Part shown: piece by piece, positions 53,740-64,000 of the stretch
Layout: each line of letters opens with the position of its first letter
Position numbering within the stretch: position 1 is the stretch's first letter
Source of the DNA: Maribacter orientalis
Lineage (GTDB): Bacteria; Bacteroidota; Bacteroidia; Flavobacteriales; Flavobacteriaceae
Assembly (NCBI RefSeq): GCF_900109345.1
Contig: NZ_FNZN01000009.1
Span: forward strand, 28,180-92,179
DNA: 64,000 nt
Direction of reading: 5' to 3'
Notes under the pieces: generated by a model
Databases searched by the model: none
What the model was told of the DNA's origin: nothing
The model's input: only the letters and a program-made list of their open reading frames with translations
Program-made: the position numbers and the translations under genes

Positions 53740-55095
53740 TTACTCTGCGTTGTCTAAAAACTCTTTCAACTTTTCAGACCATTTATCAAAAACAGATTTT
53801 CTTTCCTTGTACATTCTGTTCTTATTTTCGAACTCATCTTCTTCAACACCGGCAAATGCTTCTACTTCTTCTTGTTCTGTTTGCAAAAACTCTTCAGATA
53901 CTTGAGATTTCTTCTTAATATTTTGAAGCTTCTTCTCGTTCTTAATTGCATTCATTAAAAGTCCGACAGCTGTAGCGTATAAAGGACTAGCAACTTCTTC
54001 GTCTGAATCACCTGCTAAATGCTCGTTCGGATAACCTATTCGGGTATCCATACCTGTTATATATTCCACTAATTGCTTTAAATGTTTTAGTTGACTACCG
54101 CCACCTGTTAAAACAATACCCGCAATTAATTTTTTCTTTTGCTCTTCATGACCGTAATTTTTAATCTCCACATAGACTTGTTCTATGATTTCAACAACAC
54201 GTGCATGAATTATTTTAGACAAATTCTTTAAAGAGATTTCTTTTGGCTCTCTACCTCGTAAACCCGGAATAGAAACAATTTCATTATCCCTATTCTCACC
54301 TGGCCAAGCCGAACCAAATCTTGTTTTCAATAACTCAGCCTGCTTCTCAATAATAGAACAGCCTTCTTTGATATCTTCGGTTATTACACCTCCACCAAAA
54401 GGAATAACCGCAGTATGCCTGATAATACCATCTTTAAAAATGGCCAAATCAGTAGTACCACCTCCTATATCGATTAATGCTACACCTGCTTCTTTCTCTT
54501 CTTGACTCAATACCGCATCAGATGATGCCAATGGTTCTAGCGTAATATTTCCTAAATCTAGGCCTGCACTCTTAATACAACGACCTACATTTTTTATAGA
54601 AACTACTTGCCCTACAACAACATGAAAATTCGCTTCTAATCGGCCACCATACATACCGATAGGCTCCCGAATTTCTCCTTGGCCATCAACCTTATATTCT
54701 TGTGGTAATACGTGAATTATCTCCTCACCAGGAAGCATAATCAATTTGTGCACTTGATTAATAAGGATATCTAAATCTTCCTCATTGATTACTTCTTCAG
54801 AATCTTTTCGAGTAATGTAATCGCTGTGTTGTAAACTTCTAATGTGCTGACCAGCGATACCTACCACTACCGAACCAATTTTAAGCCCAGAATTAGCCTC
54901 AGCTTCTTCTACCGCTTGTTGTATCGATTTAATAGTTTGGGTGATGTTATTTACAACACCTCTATGTACACCTAAACTTTTGGATTTACCGATACCCAAA
55001 ATCTCAATCTTACCGTATTCATTTTCCTTACCGATAATGGCAACGATTTTCGTTGTCCCAATGTCTAGACCGACTGAATATTTAGTTTGTTCCAT
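53740..55095 (-). CDS. ftsA: Cell division protein FtsA
   Basis: This 451-residue actin-like ATPase tethers FtsZ to the membrane. Actin-family motifs are SVGLDIGTTKIVAIIG, ALIDIGGGTTDLAIF and GIVLTGGGSQLKHLKQL. The SHS2 1C domain sits around 85-165. The C-terminal VFDKWSEKLKEFLDN is the amphipathic membrane-targeting helix. It lies between ftsQ (5 bases) and ftsZ. Confidence 0.96.
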   Translation of the reverse strand: MEQTKYSVGLDIGTTKIVAIIGKENEYGKIEILGIGKSKSLGVHRGVVNNITQTIKSIQQAVEEAEANSGLKIGSVVVGIAGQHIRSLQHSDYITRKDSEEVINEEDLDILINQVHKLIMLPGEEIIHVLPQEYKVDGQGEIREPIGMYGGRLEANFHVVVGQVVSIKNVGRCIKSAGLDLGNITLEPLASSDAVLSQEEKEAGVALIDIGGGTTDLAIFKDGIIRHTAVIPFGGGVITEDIKEGCSIIEKQAELLKTRFGSAWPGENRDNEIVSIPGLRGREPKEISLKNLSKIIHARVVEIIEQVYVEIKNYGHEEQKKKLIAGIVLTGGGSQLKHLKQLVEYITGMDTRIGYPNEHLAGDSDEEVASPLYATAVGLLMNAIKNEKKLQNIKKKSQVSEEFLQTEQEEVEAFAGVEEDEFENKNRMYKERKSVFDKWSEKLKEFLDNAE

Positions 55096-55100
55096 TTTTA

Positions 55101-55832
55101 TTAAATTTTAGTGCACACCACCTGGTTATTGAATTCTAAACTTACTACCGCATAATCCTCCAAGGTCTCATCCTTGTTCGCTTTGGCATAAAACGCCTTA
55201 AAATTGCTGAACTTCGTATCCAAATCTTCAACACCACCTAAGTTCACTACAAAATTGTTAAGCCTTAATCGCAATTGATACTCATTTTCACCTTTTATGT
55301 GAATACCGATTATCGTTTTACGAAAAAAATCGTCTTTGTTAATATGCTCCAATATGACATAGACATCCTCAAGGCTTTTACCACTGATATTGCCTGTTAT
55401 TATGGGAACTCTTGCTGAGTGATTATTAGAAAGTGGCATTCTCTTTCCTTCATCATCCAGATAATACTTTTTGTCCCCTTCTATGCGTCCGATTGGTTTC
55501 CGTTGAACAATTTTCGACGTAAGCTCACCATCTATTGTTAGATAGACTTGGGCACTTTTCACCATTTCATTAGCCTCAATGGCTTTTTCTATAGTATTCA
55601 AAACTATATTTTCTTTAGGGACATTTTTGAGGCTACCGTATTTTTGTATTAACAATTTATTAACCGTCCCTTCGGTCAGGTATAAATTCTCATCACCTAT
55701 GAACTCCACCTTCATACCGGCAACGTTCTTAGCGCTATTTCGACCATTCGAAAAAGCATATAACCCCGTGATTACCAGAATCAAAGCGGTCAACTTTAAA
55801 AAATTCCAATTAATCTGCATACGATAGTTCAT
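55101..55832 (-). CDS. ftsQ: Cell division protein FtsQ
   Basis: This 243-residue bitopic divisome protein has a short cytoplasmic N-terminus, one membrane helix (about 10-27, LKLTALILVITGLYAFS) and a periplasmic POTRA/beta region with EKAIEANEMVKSAQVYLTIDG. The start at 55832 overlaps the murC 3' end by 23 bases; an internal ATG at 55820 is possible. Order and size fit FtsQ. Confidence 0.92.
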   Translation of the reverse strand: MNYRMQINWNFLKLTALILVITGLYAFSNGRNSAKNVAGMKVEFIGDENLYLTEGTVNKLLIQKYGSLKNVPKENIVLNTIEKAIEANEMVKSAQVYLTIDGELTSKIVQRKPIGRIEGDKKYYLDDEGKRMPLSNNHSARVPIITGNISGKSLEDVYVILEHINKDDFFRKTIIGIHIKGENEYQLRLRLNNFVVNLGGVEDLDTKFSNFKAFYAKANKDETLEDYAVVSLEFNNQVVCTKI

Positions 55833-57162
55833 TTTTAATTTTCATTACTTCTAAACCAATATCTCCAGCTCCCATGGTCACTAAAACTTCCGGATTCTGT
55901 ATTTTAATTTCAGAAATGATTTGTTCCTTTAAAATTAATTTTTTATTAGTGCTTGTTATTTTTTCTAGCAACCATTGTGAATCTATTCCTACAATTGGTT
56001 CTTCCCGTGCAGGATAGATATCTAACAACAAAATATTTTCGAATTGAGATAAGCTTTTTGCAAAATCATCGGCAAAATCCCGTGTTCTTGAAAATAGATG
56101 TGGTTGAAAAATGGCCAATACTTTTTTATTCGGATGCATTTCTGAAATCGCTTCAAAAACTGCATTGATCTCTGTTGGATGATGGGCGTAGTCATCTATA
56201 AAAATAAAATCATCATTTTTAATTTTATAGGAAAAACGTCTTTGCACACCTTTAAATGTTGCTAGTGCTTTAGCAAGGCGATGCGGTGGGGAACCTGCTT
56301 GCATCGCCATCGCAAAAGCTACCAAACCATTAAGCAAATTATGCCTTCCTGGTTTGTTGAATTCAACCCCTTCTAGTTTGAGGTCAGGGGTCTCCAAATC
56401 GAATATGTAGGTGCCATGTTCTATTTTTATGTTCCGGATGCAATAATCCGAATCGTCTTCAATACCATAGGTTAGCCCTTCTAAAGGCAAACCATTACGA
56501 ACGAATAATTTTCCGCCCGGTTTCAATCGTTTTGTAAAATCAACAAACGTTCGCTCCAATTCTTGTGCATCACCATAAATGTCTAAATGATCGGCATCCA
56601 TAGAGGTTACACATGCGACATTGGGTGTTAACTGCATAAACGAACGATCAAACTCGTCTGCTTCTACCACAGAATAGTCGGTGCCTTCCAACAGAAAATT
56701 GCTATTGAAATCTTCCGAAATCCCTCCTAAAAAAGCCGTCAGTTTAACACCGGTTTCTTTTAGCAGATGCGCTAGTATACTTGATGTGGTGGTTTTACCA
56801 TGCGTACCTGCCACAGCAAAACAGAACGAATCTTTTGTAATTAAGCCCAAGACCTCTGAACGTTTCTTAATCACAAATCCCTTCGCTAAAAAATACCGAT
56901 ACTCCGAATGACTTGATGGTACTGCCGGAGTGTATACGATCAGTGTATTTTCAGGATTTTTAAACTCATTAGGTATTTGCTCTACATCATCACTATAATG
57001 AATGGCAATGCCAGAATTTGATAATTCTTTTGTTAATGGGCTTTCTGTTTTATCATACCCAGCAACCGTTTTATTTATGAAAGCAAAATAGCGAGCTAGG
57101 GCAGACATACCAATGCCTCCTATACCTATAAAATACACTCTATGTATTTGCTCTAAATTCAT
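55810..57162 (-). CDS. murC: UDP-N-acetylmuramate--L-alanine ligase
   Basis: This 450-residue Mur ligase adds L-Ala to UDP-MurNAc. It has VYFIGIGGIGMSALARYF at the nucleotide-binding N-domain, the ATP P-loop AVAGTHGKTTTSSILAHLL, VVEADEFDRSF and IDDYAHHPTEINAVF. It is usual length. It lies one base after murG and overlaps ftsQ. There is no ddl or murB between murC and ftsQ. Confidence 0.97.
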   Translation of the reverse strand: MNLEQIHRVYFIGIGGIGMSALARYFAFINKTVAGYDKTESPLTKELSNSGIAIHYSDDVEQIPNEFKNPENTLIVYTPAVPSSHSEYRYFLAKGFVIKKRSEVLGLITKDSFCFAVAGTHGKTTTSSILAHLLKETGVKLTAFLGGISEDFNSNFLLEGTDYSVVEADEFDRSFMQLTPNVACVTSMDADHLDIYGDAQELERTFVDFTKRLKPGGKLFVRNGLPLEGLTYGIEDDSDYCIRNIKIEHGTYIFDLETPDLKLEGVEFNKPGRHNLLNGLVAFAMAMQAGSPPHRLAKALATFKGVQRRFSYKIKNDDFIFIDDYAHHPTEINAVFEAISEMHPNKKVLAIFQPHLFSRTRDFADDFAKSLSQFENILLLDIYPAREEPIVGIDSQWLLEKITSTNKKLILKEQIISEIKIQNPEVLVTMGAGDIGLEVMKIKNELSYAD

Positions 57163-57163
57163 T

Positions 57164-58252
57164 TTACTTTAATAATTTTTCAATTTCATCACAAATATCT
57201 GCGGTTGCATTCGGTAATGCCAACGCTTTACTGTTCTTTGATAATTCTGCCTGCTTTTCAGGTGAATTAAATACTGCTTCAAACGCTGACTTAAACTGCT
57301 TGTCTAAATCGTTCTCACGTATCATAATTGCCGCATTATGACCTACCAGCGACAAGGCGTTTTTTGTCTGGTGATCTTCAGCAACAACTGGTGAGGGAAT
57401 AAAAAATGTAGGCTTCCCTACCAAACATAATTCTGACACCGCTCCTGCTCCTGCACGAGAAATGATGAAATCGGCAGCTACATAGGCCTTATCCATAGAA
57501 TTCAAAAATGCATGCACTTTTATCGTTTCAGACTGATTTGATTTATACGTTTCATAATACCCTTTTCCACATTGCCATATTACTTGCAATCCTAATTCTT
57601 CAAAATATGCTAAATGGTCTGCTACGAGTTGATTAATGCGTCTAGCGCCTAAACTACCACCCAATACCAACAGTGTTTTCTTTTTTGGGCTTAGATCAAA
57701 ATATTCTAATGATTCACTTTTGGTTACTTTAAGCTCCACCAAATCTGAACGCACAGGATTTCCTGTCTTTACAATTTTATCTTTCGGGAAAAACTGTTCC
57801 ATGCCATCATATGCCACACAGATTTTCTCCACTTTATCCTTTAATAGTTTATTGGTTATACCAGCAAAAGAATTTTGTTCTTGCAGCACACATGGTATCC
57901 CTTTTACGGTAGCCATTTTTAACAACGGGCCGCTCGCAAAACCACCAGTACCAATTACGACATGGGGTTTAAACTTCGATACGATGCTGTTTGCTCTCAT
58001 TAAACTACTTATCAATTTTATCGGAAACAGTAAATTTTTAAGGGTCAGTTTCCGTTGTATCCCCGTAATCCACAATCCTTCGATTTTATACCCGGCTTGT
58101 GGCACTTTTTCCATCTCCATTCTATCCTTAGCGCCTACGAACAAAAATTCGGCATCAGGATGTCTTCTTTTCAATTCATTTGCTATGGCTATCGCCGGAT
58201 AAATATGTCCACCGGTTCCGCCACCCGATAAGATGAACCTATAACTGCCCAC
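57164..58252 (-). CDS. murG: UDP-GlcNAc:lipid I N-acetylglucosaminyltransferase
   Basis: This 362-residue GT28 enzyme makes lipid II at the inner face of the membrane. It shows [63 protein letters not shown] and the donor site [18 protein letters not shown]. Its start lies within the last 14 bases of ftsW, a coupled overlap. Confidence 0.97.
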   Translation of the reverse strand: MGSYRFILSGGGTGGHIYPAIAIANELKRRHPDAEFLFVGAKDRMEMEKVPQAGYKIEGLWITGIQRKLTLKNLLFPIKLISSLMRANSIVSKFKPHVVIGTGGFASGPLLKMATVKGIPCVLQEQNSFAGITNKLLKDKVEKICVAYDGMEQFFPKDKIVKTGNPVRSDLVELKVTKSESLEYFDLSPKKKTLLVLGGSLGARRINQLVADHLAYFEELGLQVIWQCGKGYYETYKSNQSETIKVHAFLNSMDKAYVAADFIISRAGAGAVSELCLVGKPTFFIPSPVVAEDHQTKNALSLVGHNAAIMIRENDLDKQFKSAFEAVFNSPEKQAELSKNSKALALPNATADICDEIEKLLK

Positions 58253-59441
58253 TTAAAATCTCTAAAGGGTTCGTTTCATCTATATCATGTGCAGAAGTAC
58301 CCTCCTGCGCTATACTCTTATTACTTGCACTCAATATAATCCCTATAGCCAAACAGGTCATCCAACTAGATGTACCACCACTACTGATCAAGGGTAAATT
58401 CTGTCCTGTTACCGGGAACAACTCTACAGCCACTGCCATATTGATCAATGCCTGAAACACAATCGGCAAGCCCACACCCAATACCAATAACTTACTAAAT
58501 ATAGAAGTAGCGCCATTGGCGACCACCACTATACGGAAGAGTAAAAACAGATAAAAGAACATTAAAGCAAAACCACCTATCAATCCATATTCTTCAACAA
58601 TAATGGCATAAATAAAATCTGATGAACTCTGTGGTAGAAAATTCTTTTGTATGCTTTTGCCAGCGCCTTTACCAACAATACCACCTGTTGCTATCGCTAT
58701 TTTCGCTTTTTCTATTTGATAATTGGCTTCTGTATCTTCAGGGTTCGAGAAACTATCGATACGGCTCATCCAAGTATCCACCCTATTCGGAAATAAATCT
58801 GGAAACGCCTTTGCCGTCAAAATGAAAATAGTGAGACAAAGAACTCCTGTACCAACAATTCCAAATAAGTATTTCATAGGATATCCTCCCAAAAAACACA
58901 AGATCAACACCATAGAGAAAATGATGGCAGCAGTGGAAAAGTTAGCGGGCAAAATGAGTACGACCACCAAGAAAACGGGTAGCCATAACGGCACTATGCT
59001 CTCTTTAAACGTAATGGCAACATCCCTAACCTTAGAAAAATAACGCGCCACATAAATCATTAAAACAACAGCGGCCAAATTTGAGGGTTGAAACCCGAAC
59101 CCCACAAACGGAAGGCGGATCCATCGACTATCATTGGTTCCTCCGTCAGAAGTTCCTTGTGCCAAAACAAAGACCAGCAGAACCAAAACAATCGGTAGGG
59201 CGATCATAGAAAGCCCCTTGAAAAAGTGAGTTGGGATTTTATGTACACCGTAAATAATACCAAAACCTAAAAACAATAGAATAGCATGTTTCACTAAATA
59301 CCCTACAGTAGTGCCACTGCCCACCACGTACACCAAGTTACTACTAGCACTGTACACTGGTAAAAATGAGAATAAGGCCAGAAGCGCCGCAATGGCCCAA
59401 ATAGCTTTATCTCCTTTTATATTTTGCAGTATATTCAACAC
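58239..59441 (-). CDS. ftsW: Lipid II polymerase FtsW (SEDS family)
   Basis: This 400-residue polytopic SEDS glycosyltransferase polymerises lipid II at the septum with the ftsI-encoded transpeptidase. Around ten hydrophobic segments are seen. Family motifs are [23 protein letters not shown] split near 108-130, [38 protein letters not shown] and [18 protein letters not shown]. It is tightly packed, one base after murD and overlapping murG. Confidence 0.96.
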   Translation of the reverse strand: MLNILQNIKGDKAIWAIAALLALFSFLPVYSASSNLVYVVGSGTTVGYLVKHAILLFLGFGIIYGVHKIPTHFFKGLSMIALPIVLVLLVFVLAQGTSDGGTNDSRWIRLPFVGFGFQPSNLAAVVLMIYVARYFSKVRDVAITFKESIVPLWLPVFLVVVLILPANFSTAAIIFSMVLILCFLGGYPMKYLFGIVGTGVLCLTIFILTAKAFPDLFPNRVDTWMSRIDSFSNPEDTEANYQIEKAKIAIATGGIVGKGAGKSIQKNFLPQSSSDFIYAIIVEEYGLIGGFALMFFYLFLLFRIVVVANGATSIFSKLLVLGVGLPIVFQALINMAVAVELFPVTGQNLPLISSGGTSSWMTCLAIGIILSASNKSIAQEGTSAHDIDETNPLEILSGQL

Positions 59442-59442
59442 C

Positions 59443-60777
59443 TTATAGGTTCTTTACACAGTTCTTAAATTGATCTCCACGATCTTCATAATTTTTAAAC
59501 AAATCGAAACTTGCACAAGCTGGCGACAACAAAACGGTATCTCCACGTTCGGCAATTTTATAAGCCACTTTCACAGCCTCTTCCATTGCAAATGTTTCTA
59601 CTAAAAGATCCACTGCGTTACCGAATACATGTTTAATTTTCTCATTATCCTCACCCAAGCAAATTATCGCTTTTACTTTCTCACGTACCAAAGGCATCAA
59701 TTCCATATATTCATTGCCTTTATCTACTCCACCTACGATCCAAACCGTTGGTGTTTTCATACTATCTAAAGCATAATAGGCCGCATTTACATTAGTTGCC
59801 TTTGAGTCGTTTATATACTCTACATGATGTATTTTCAAGACCTTTTCCAAACGGTGGGGAGCCCCTTGAAAATTTGACACACAAGCTCTTATCGTTTCTT
59901 TACGGATACCAACCAATTTTGCAATAGTGGCCGCTGCCATGGTGTTCTTTACATTGTGTTGACCTTCTAAGGCCAATTCGTCTTTAATCATGCTAATAGT
60001 GTCTGTGGTTGTTTTTATTATTATCTTATTTTGTTCTATAAATGCACCTTTTTCAAATACTTTGTTCAATGAAAAAGGCATTAATTTTGATTTAACTGGG
60101 TGCTCTTTGAGCCATTTTACCAAAACCGTATCATCTGCATCATATATCAAATAATCGTTTTCGTCTTGGTTCTCCGCTATCCTGAATTTTGAAGCGATGT
60201 AGTTCTCAAATGAATACTCGTACCGATCTAAATGATCTGGCGATATATTCGTAATCACGGCGATATGTGGTTTAAAATCCACAATACCATCCAATTGAAA
60301 ACTGCTTATCTCGAGCACGTAATACTCAAAATCATTTTCTGCGACCATCTTCGCATAACTATCACCAATATTACCTGCCATACCCACCTTTAGTCCGCCA
60401 TTTGCGAGTATGTGGTTCGTAAGCATGGTAGTGGTCGTTTTACCATTACTTCCTGTAATACCAATGATTTTAGCATCGGTATACTTTGACGCAAATTCAA
60501 TCTCTGATATTACGGGAATGCCTTTCTCAACCAACTGCTTCACCAAGGGTACCTTATCGGGTATTCCCGGACTCTTCATTACTAAGTCGGCTTTTAAAAT
60601 GCGGTCTTCAGAATGCTTCTCTTCTTCCCAATCAATTCCAAAATGTTCAAGAACGTTTTTATACTTCTCTTTAATTTTTCCTTTATCGGATACAAAAACC
60701 TCATATCCTTTTTTTAATCCTAAAATGGCTGTTCCTACTCCACTTTCTCCTCCTCCTAGAACTACCAACAATGCCAT
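59443..60777 (-). CDS. murD: UDP-N-acetylmuramoylalanine--D-glutamate ligase
   Basis: This 444-residue Mur ligase adds D-Glu. It has LVVLGGGESGVGTAILGLKKG in the uracil domain, the P-loop IGITGSNGKTTTTMLTNHIL, ISSFQLDGI, NISPDHLDRY and NDSKATNVNAA. It starts directly after the mraY stop with no gap. Confidence 0.97.
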   Translation of the reverse strand: MALLVVLGGGESGVGTAILGLKKGYEVFVSDKGKIKEKYKNVLEHFGIDWEEEKHSEDRILKADLVMKSPGIPDKVPLVKQLVEKGIPVISEIEFASKYTDAKIIGITGSNGKTTTTMLTNHILANGGLKVGMAGNIGDSYAKMVAENDFEYYVLEISSFQLDGIVDFKPHIAVITNISPDHLDRYEYSFENYIASKFRIAENQDENDYLIYDADDTVLVKWLKEHPVKSKLMPFSLNKVFEKGAFIEQNKIIIKTTTDTISMIKDELALEGQHNVKNTMAAATIAKLVGIRKETIRACVSNFQGAPHRLEKVLKIHHVEYINDSKATNVNAAYYALDSMKTPTVWIVGGVDKGNEYMELMPLVREKVKAIICLGEDNEKIKHVFGNAVDLLVETFAMEEAVKVAYKIAERGDTVLLSPACASFDLFKNYEDRGDQFKNCVKNL

Positions 60778-61998
60778 TTATCTAATTTTTAGAGTCACTA
60801 TACTAACAATGGCCAATAGAATACCTACAATCCAAAATCGTGTTACGATCTTACTTTCGTGATAACCCTTTTTCTGATAGTGGTGATGTAATGGTGACAT
60901 TAAAAATATGCGTCTACCTTCTCCATATTTATTTCGAGTGTACTTGAAATAGCCTACTTGCAACATCACTGAAAGTGACTCGGCAAAGAATATTCCGCAC
61001 AAAACCGGAATCAATAATTCTTTACGTACGATAATAGCAATCACGGCTATAACACCACCAATAGTTAAACTTCCGGTATCACCCATAAATACCTGGGCTG
61101 GGAAGGCATTGTACCATAAAAATCCTATTAAGGCTCCAACAAACGCAGTAATGAAAATCAATAACTCACCTACTCTTGGTATGTACATGATATCTAAATA
61201 ATCCGAGAAAATAATATTACCCGAAACCAAAGCAAATATGCCTAGTGTAAATACAATAATTGCCGATGTACCTGCGGCAAGCCCATCGATACCGTCTGTC
61301 AAATTCGCCCCGTTAGATACCGCTGTTACGATTAAAATGACAATTGGAATAAACAGTAACCAAGCATATTCCTGCGCTCCTTCTCCCATCCAACCAATAA
61401 AATCACCATAGTCAAATTCGTTGTTCTTCATAAAAGGAACGGTAGTCATGGTCGACTTAATTTCTGCGCCTTTTACTTGTTCTACCGTATAATCTTTGGT
61501 GATAACCGATTTATCATGGTCACGCATGGTCACCTCTGGATGAAAATAAAGTACCGCCCCTACGATCAAACCCAATACAACCTGCCCAAGAACTTTAAAC
61601 CTTCCTTTTAATCCGTCTTTATTCTTTTTGAATACTTTGATATAATCATCTAAGAAACCGATAACCCCCATCCATAACATGGTAAAAATCAACAGTATGA
61701 TGTAAATATTATCTAATCGTGCAAATAATATTACAGGAATCAAAGTGGCCAAAATTATAATGATACCACCCATTGTAGGGGTACCCGCTTTTTGCTTTTG
61801 ACCATCCAAACCTAAGTCACGAATACTTTCACCTACTTGCTGCTTTTGTAGAAAAAGAATGATGCGTTTACCGAAAGCTGTCGCAATTATCAAAGAAAAC
61901 AAGATAGCCATAGCCGCACGGAACGTACTAAACTGAAACAGCGTAGCCCCGGGAAACTGGTATTGTTTTTCTAAATATTCGAACAGGTAGGTTAACAT
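60778..61998 (-). CDS. mraY: Phospho-N-acetylmuramoyl-pentapeptide-transferase
   Basis: This 406-residue polytopic enzyme makes lipid I on undecaprenyl phosphate. It has [31 protein letters not shown] with the catalytic Asp pair, [26 protein letters not shown] and the [12 protein letters not shown] histidine motif. A loop of about 60 residues between TM segments (around 155-215, including [18 protein letters not shown]) makes it longer than the ~360-residue Escherichia coli enzyme; Bacteroidota share this. Confidence 0.97.
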   Translation of the reverse strand: MLTYLFEYLEKQYQFPGATLFQFSTFRAAMAILFSLIIATAFGKRIILFLQKQQVGESIRDLGLDGQKQKAGTPTMGGIIIILATLIPVILFARLDNIYIILLIFTMLWMGVIGFLDDYIKVFKKNKDGLKGRFKVLGQVVLGLIVGAVLYFHPEVTMRDHDKSVITKDYTVEQVKGAEIKSTMTTVPFMKNNEFDYGDFIGWMGEGAQEYAWLLFIPIVILIVTAVSNGANLTDGIDGLAAGTSAIIVFTLGIFALVSGNIIFSDYLDIMYIPRVGELLIFITAFVGALIGFLWYNAFPAQVFMGDTGSLTIGGVIAVIAIIVRKELLIPVLCGIFFAESLSVMLQVGYFKYTRNKYGEGRRIFLMSPLHHHYQKKGYHESKIVTRFWIVGILLAIVSIVTLKIR

Positions 61999-62030
61999 AG
62001 TTTTTTCATTAAAGCGTTTTCAAGCCAATG

Positions 62031-63494
62031 TTACTTATCTAGACTAATTAATAGCTCTTTTACAATTTTAAAATCATCGAAATCTATTCGTACTCCGTTG
62101 GTTTCTTGGTAGGTCTCATGCCCTTTACCTGCAACCAAAATAATATCATTATCGGCTGCTAATTGGCAAGCTGTTTTAATGGCCTGCTCTCTATTTTCAA
62201 TCAATAGTATCTTTTTTACATTCTGCGGCTCAACCCCTGCTTCCATTTCTGCAATAATTTCAGAAGGGGACTCTGTACGAGGGTTATCTGAAGTAAAAAT
62301 GACTTTATTACTCATTTCAGAAGCGATATTGCCCATTACCGGACGCTTTGATCTGTCTCTATCGCCACCACACCCCACAACGGTGATGACGTTTTCATTT
62401 CCAGTTCTCAACGTGTTGATTGTCTCAAGCACATTTTTAAGGGCGTCCGGCGTATGGGCATAATCAACTATAGCCGTAATTTTATTTTTTGATATATAAT
62501 ATTGAAACCTTCCATCTACACTATCCAACTCACTCAACAAGCGAAGGATTTCTAATTTCTCTAATCCTAATAACTCTGCAGTGGCATAAATAGCCAACAT
62601 ATTATAGGCATTGAATTGACCTATTAATTTAATCCACAGTTCGTTATCATTGATTTTCAATAACTGACCATCGAACTGGTTTTCTAAAACCTGTGCACGA
62701 TAATCTGCATAATTCTTTAACGCGTACGTATATTTTCTTGCCTTGGTATTTTGCAACATCACCAAGCCATTTTTATCATCGATATTGGTCAATGCAAATG
62801 CTTTTTTCGACAACTGATCGAACAATATTTTCTTTGTATCGCGATACTCAGCAAATGTTTTATGATAGTCTAAATGATCATGAGATAGATTCGTAAAAAT
62901 CGCGCCCTCAAATACCAAACCTTCTGTTCTTTTCTGATGAATACCATGCGAACTCACTTCCATAAAGCAAAATTCAACACCGGCATCGTTCATTAACTTT
63001 AAATGCTGATTGATGACCAATGCATCGGGAGTGGTATGTTTTGTTGGGTATTCCGTATCGTCTACCATTATTTTTATGGTGGACAACAACCCTACTTTGT
63101 AGCCAGCATTTTTAAATAACTGATATAATAAACTCGATACGGTGGTTTTACCATTGGTACCGGTTACGCCTACTAATTTTAAATTTTTTGAAGGCGTATC
63201 GTAGTAATTCGAAGCCATTAAAGCCAGGGCCTGATTGCCGTTTTCTACCTCAACATAGGTAACACCTTCTACCATATTCGTAGGTAGCTGCTCGCATATA
63301 ATAGCTCGCGCACCGGTTGCCACTACGGCATCGATATAGTTATGACCATCGGTCAAGGTTCCTTTTATAGCTACAAAGGCATCCCCCGCTTTCACTTCTC
63401 TAGAATCGAAACGTACTGAAGCGATATCACAAGAGGTCGTACCACTAACTGCGGTAAGATGCACTCCATATAATATGTCCTTTAACTGCTTCAT
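62031..63494 (-). CDS. murE: UDP-MurNAc-tripeptide synthetase (meso-DAP adding)
   Basis: This 487-residue Mur ligase adds the third residue of the stem peptide. It has the P-loop VGVTGTNGKTTVSSLLYQL, FMEVSSHGIHQKRTEG, NLSHDHLDYH, AIVDYAHTPDALKNVL and the DNPRTE motif, whose DNPR form specifies meso-diaminopimelate. So the cell wall is expected to be DAP-type. Its start overlaps the ftsI stop by four bases. murF is not in this cluster. Confidence 0.97.
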   Translation of the reverse strand: MKQLKDILYGVHLTAVSGTTSCDIASVRFDSREVKAGDAFVAIKGTLTDGHNYIDAVVATGARAIICEQLPTNMVEGVTYVEVENGNQALALMASNYYDTPSKNLKLVGVTGTNGKTTVSSLLYQLFKNAGYKVGLLSTIKIMVDDTEYPTKHTTPDALVINQHLKLMNDAGVEFCFMEVSSHGIHQKRTEGLVFEGAIFTNLSHDHLDYHKTFAEYRDTKKILFDQLSKKAFALTNIDDKNGLVMLQNTKARKYTYALKNYADYRAQVLENQFDGQLLKINDNELWIKLIGQFNAYNMLAIYATAELLGLEKLEILRLLSELDSVDGRFQYYISKNKITAIVDYAHTPDALKNVLETINTLRTGNENVITVVGCGGDRDRSKRPVMGNIASEMSNKVIFTSDNPRTESPSEIIAEMEAGVEPQNVKKILLIENREQAIKTACQLAADNDIILVAGKGHETYQETNGVRIDFDDFKIVKELLISLDK

Positions 63495-64000
63495 ATTAAT
63501 TCTAATACTATTTTCTTCACGGTTTTAATATCGGTTCCTTTAGAGATGGACTGGTGTTTTACCGTTCCATTCCCCTTCACCTCTACTTCTATTCCTAAAT
63601 TTTCTAAAATTGCAATGGCATCCATACCGCTCATACCTTTTACATTTGGCACTTGCGCATATACCTGCTGGGCATTCTTGTAATAATTTTGGTAAGACGC
63701 ATCAGTACTCGCAATCAATACATTTTTTACATCTACCTCACTTGTTAATGGTGATGTGGCATATACTTTTTGTGCTACGGATTTAAATACCGGACCTGAT
63801 ACATCGGCACCATAATACCCCACACTCTTGTCTGGCTTATGAATGACTACGATACAGGAGTACTTCGGATTGTCTGCTGGAAAATAACCTGCAAACGAAG
63901 AAATATATTCGTATTTATTCTTATCCTTAGAAACATAATTGGTTTGTGTGGTACCTGTTTTACCGGCCATAGAAAAGTTTTTCGAATACATGCCGTGGCC
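63491..64000 (-). CDS. ftsI: Septal transpeptidase FtsI/PBP3, C-terminal part (continues past window)
   Basis: The frame is open to the right edge, so only about 169 C-terminal residues are seen. It includes the KTGT active-site motif (AGKTGTTQTNYV), SSFAGYFPADNPKYSCIVVIHKP and a C-terminal PASTA domain (VPNVKGMSGMDAIAILENLG). In the dcw position this is the divisome class B penicillin-binding protein working with FtsW. A C-terminal PASTA domain on FtsI is seen in Bacteroidota as well as Gram-positives. Confidence 0.93.
   Translation of the reverse strand, partial: GHGMYSKNFSMAGKTGTTQTNYVSKDKNKYEYISSFAGYFPADNPKYSCIVVIHKPDKSVGYYGADVSGPVFKSVAQKVYATSPLTSEVDVKNVLIASTDASYQNYYKNAQQVYAQVPNVKGMSGMDAIAILENLGIEVEVKGNGTVKHQSISKGTDIKTVKKIVLELI

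Noticed and set aside
57636-58202. 188-residue plus-strand ORF opposite murG
   Set aside because: It is an antisense shadow of a fully conserved gene with no family likeness of its own.
60410-60862. 150-residue plus-strand ORF opposite murD/mraY
   Set aside because: It is a shadow of two conserved abutting genes.

Overview
The window is chromosomal DNA from a member of the Bacteroidota, most likely a marine Flavobacteriaceae (Maribacter/Zobellia-like; genus not provable from here). The evidence is low GC, promoters of the TAnnTTTG (-7) type with little Shine-Dalgarno signal, a compact primary sigma factor, type IX secretion components and substrates (PorT/SprT, a T9SS plug-domain protein, a type B sorting domain), a TamL lipoprotein, a Na+-NQR operon, and FtsZ with a long linker.

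Layout. 1-2759: a surface/secreted protein operon, made of the 3' part of a collagen-like gene with 61 uninterrupted Gly-X-Y triplets and no proline, a small secreted protein, and a T9SS type B cargo protein. 2887-5820: peptidases (VanY-like, M48), a 55-residue membrane protein with its own promoter, and two tandem exported ankyrin proteins. 6044-9194: gpmI, map and a methyltransferase. 9195-16769 (minus): nqrABCDEF, a small conserved gene and apbE, whose product flavinylates NqrB and NqrC. 16922-25538: T9SS plug protein, DUF3667, apaG, pruA, DinB, rsmG, a desaturase and an aminotransferase. 25611-28455 (minus): trkA-trkH. 28686-35579: menG/ubiE, porT, an rRNA/tRNA methyltransferase, tamL, fbaA and accD. 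35694-39430: rpsO, pnp and the primary sigma factor. 39685-50453: pullulanase, VF530-type protein, trmL, a cytochrome c/beta-propeller lipoprotein, a frameshifted VOC gene, a large BNR-propeller protein, rpe and ypdA. 50648-51698: two small ORFs, tRNA-Arg(TCG) and yqeY. 51788-64000 (minus): the division and cell wall cluster in the order ftsI-murE-mraY-murD-ftsW-murG-murC-ftsQ-ftsA-ftsZ, closed by a terminator.

How the genes work together. Two modules are tightly integrated: the Nqr sodium pump with its flavin transferase, and the dcw cluster, where nearly all genes abut or overlap. Secretion and outer-membrane biogenesis genes (plug protein, PorT, TamL) are scattered among housekeeping genes. 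Perfect-palindrome terminators punctuate most unit boundaries.

Most of the window is core genome. I see no CRISPR array, transposase, integrase, phage module or recognisable defence system. The points most worth a second look are the proline-free collagen operon, the VOC gene split exactly at an A-AAA-AAG heptamer, AccD without its zinc cysteines, the A19-U56 exchange in tRNA-Arg, the acidic tail on NqrE, the uncharacterised gene between nqrF and apbE, and hairpins in the pnp leader.
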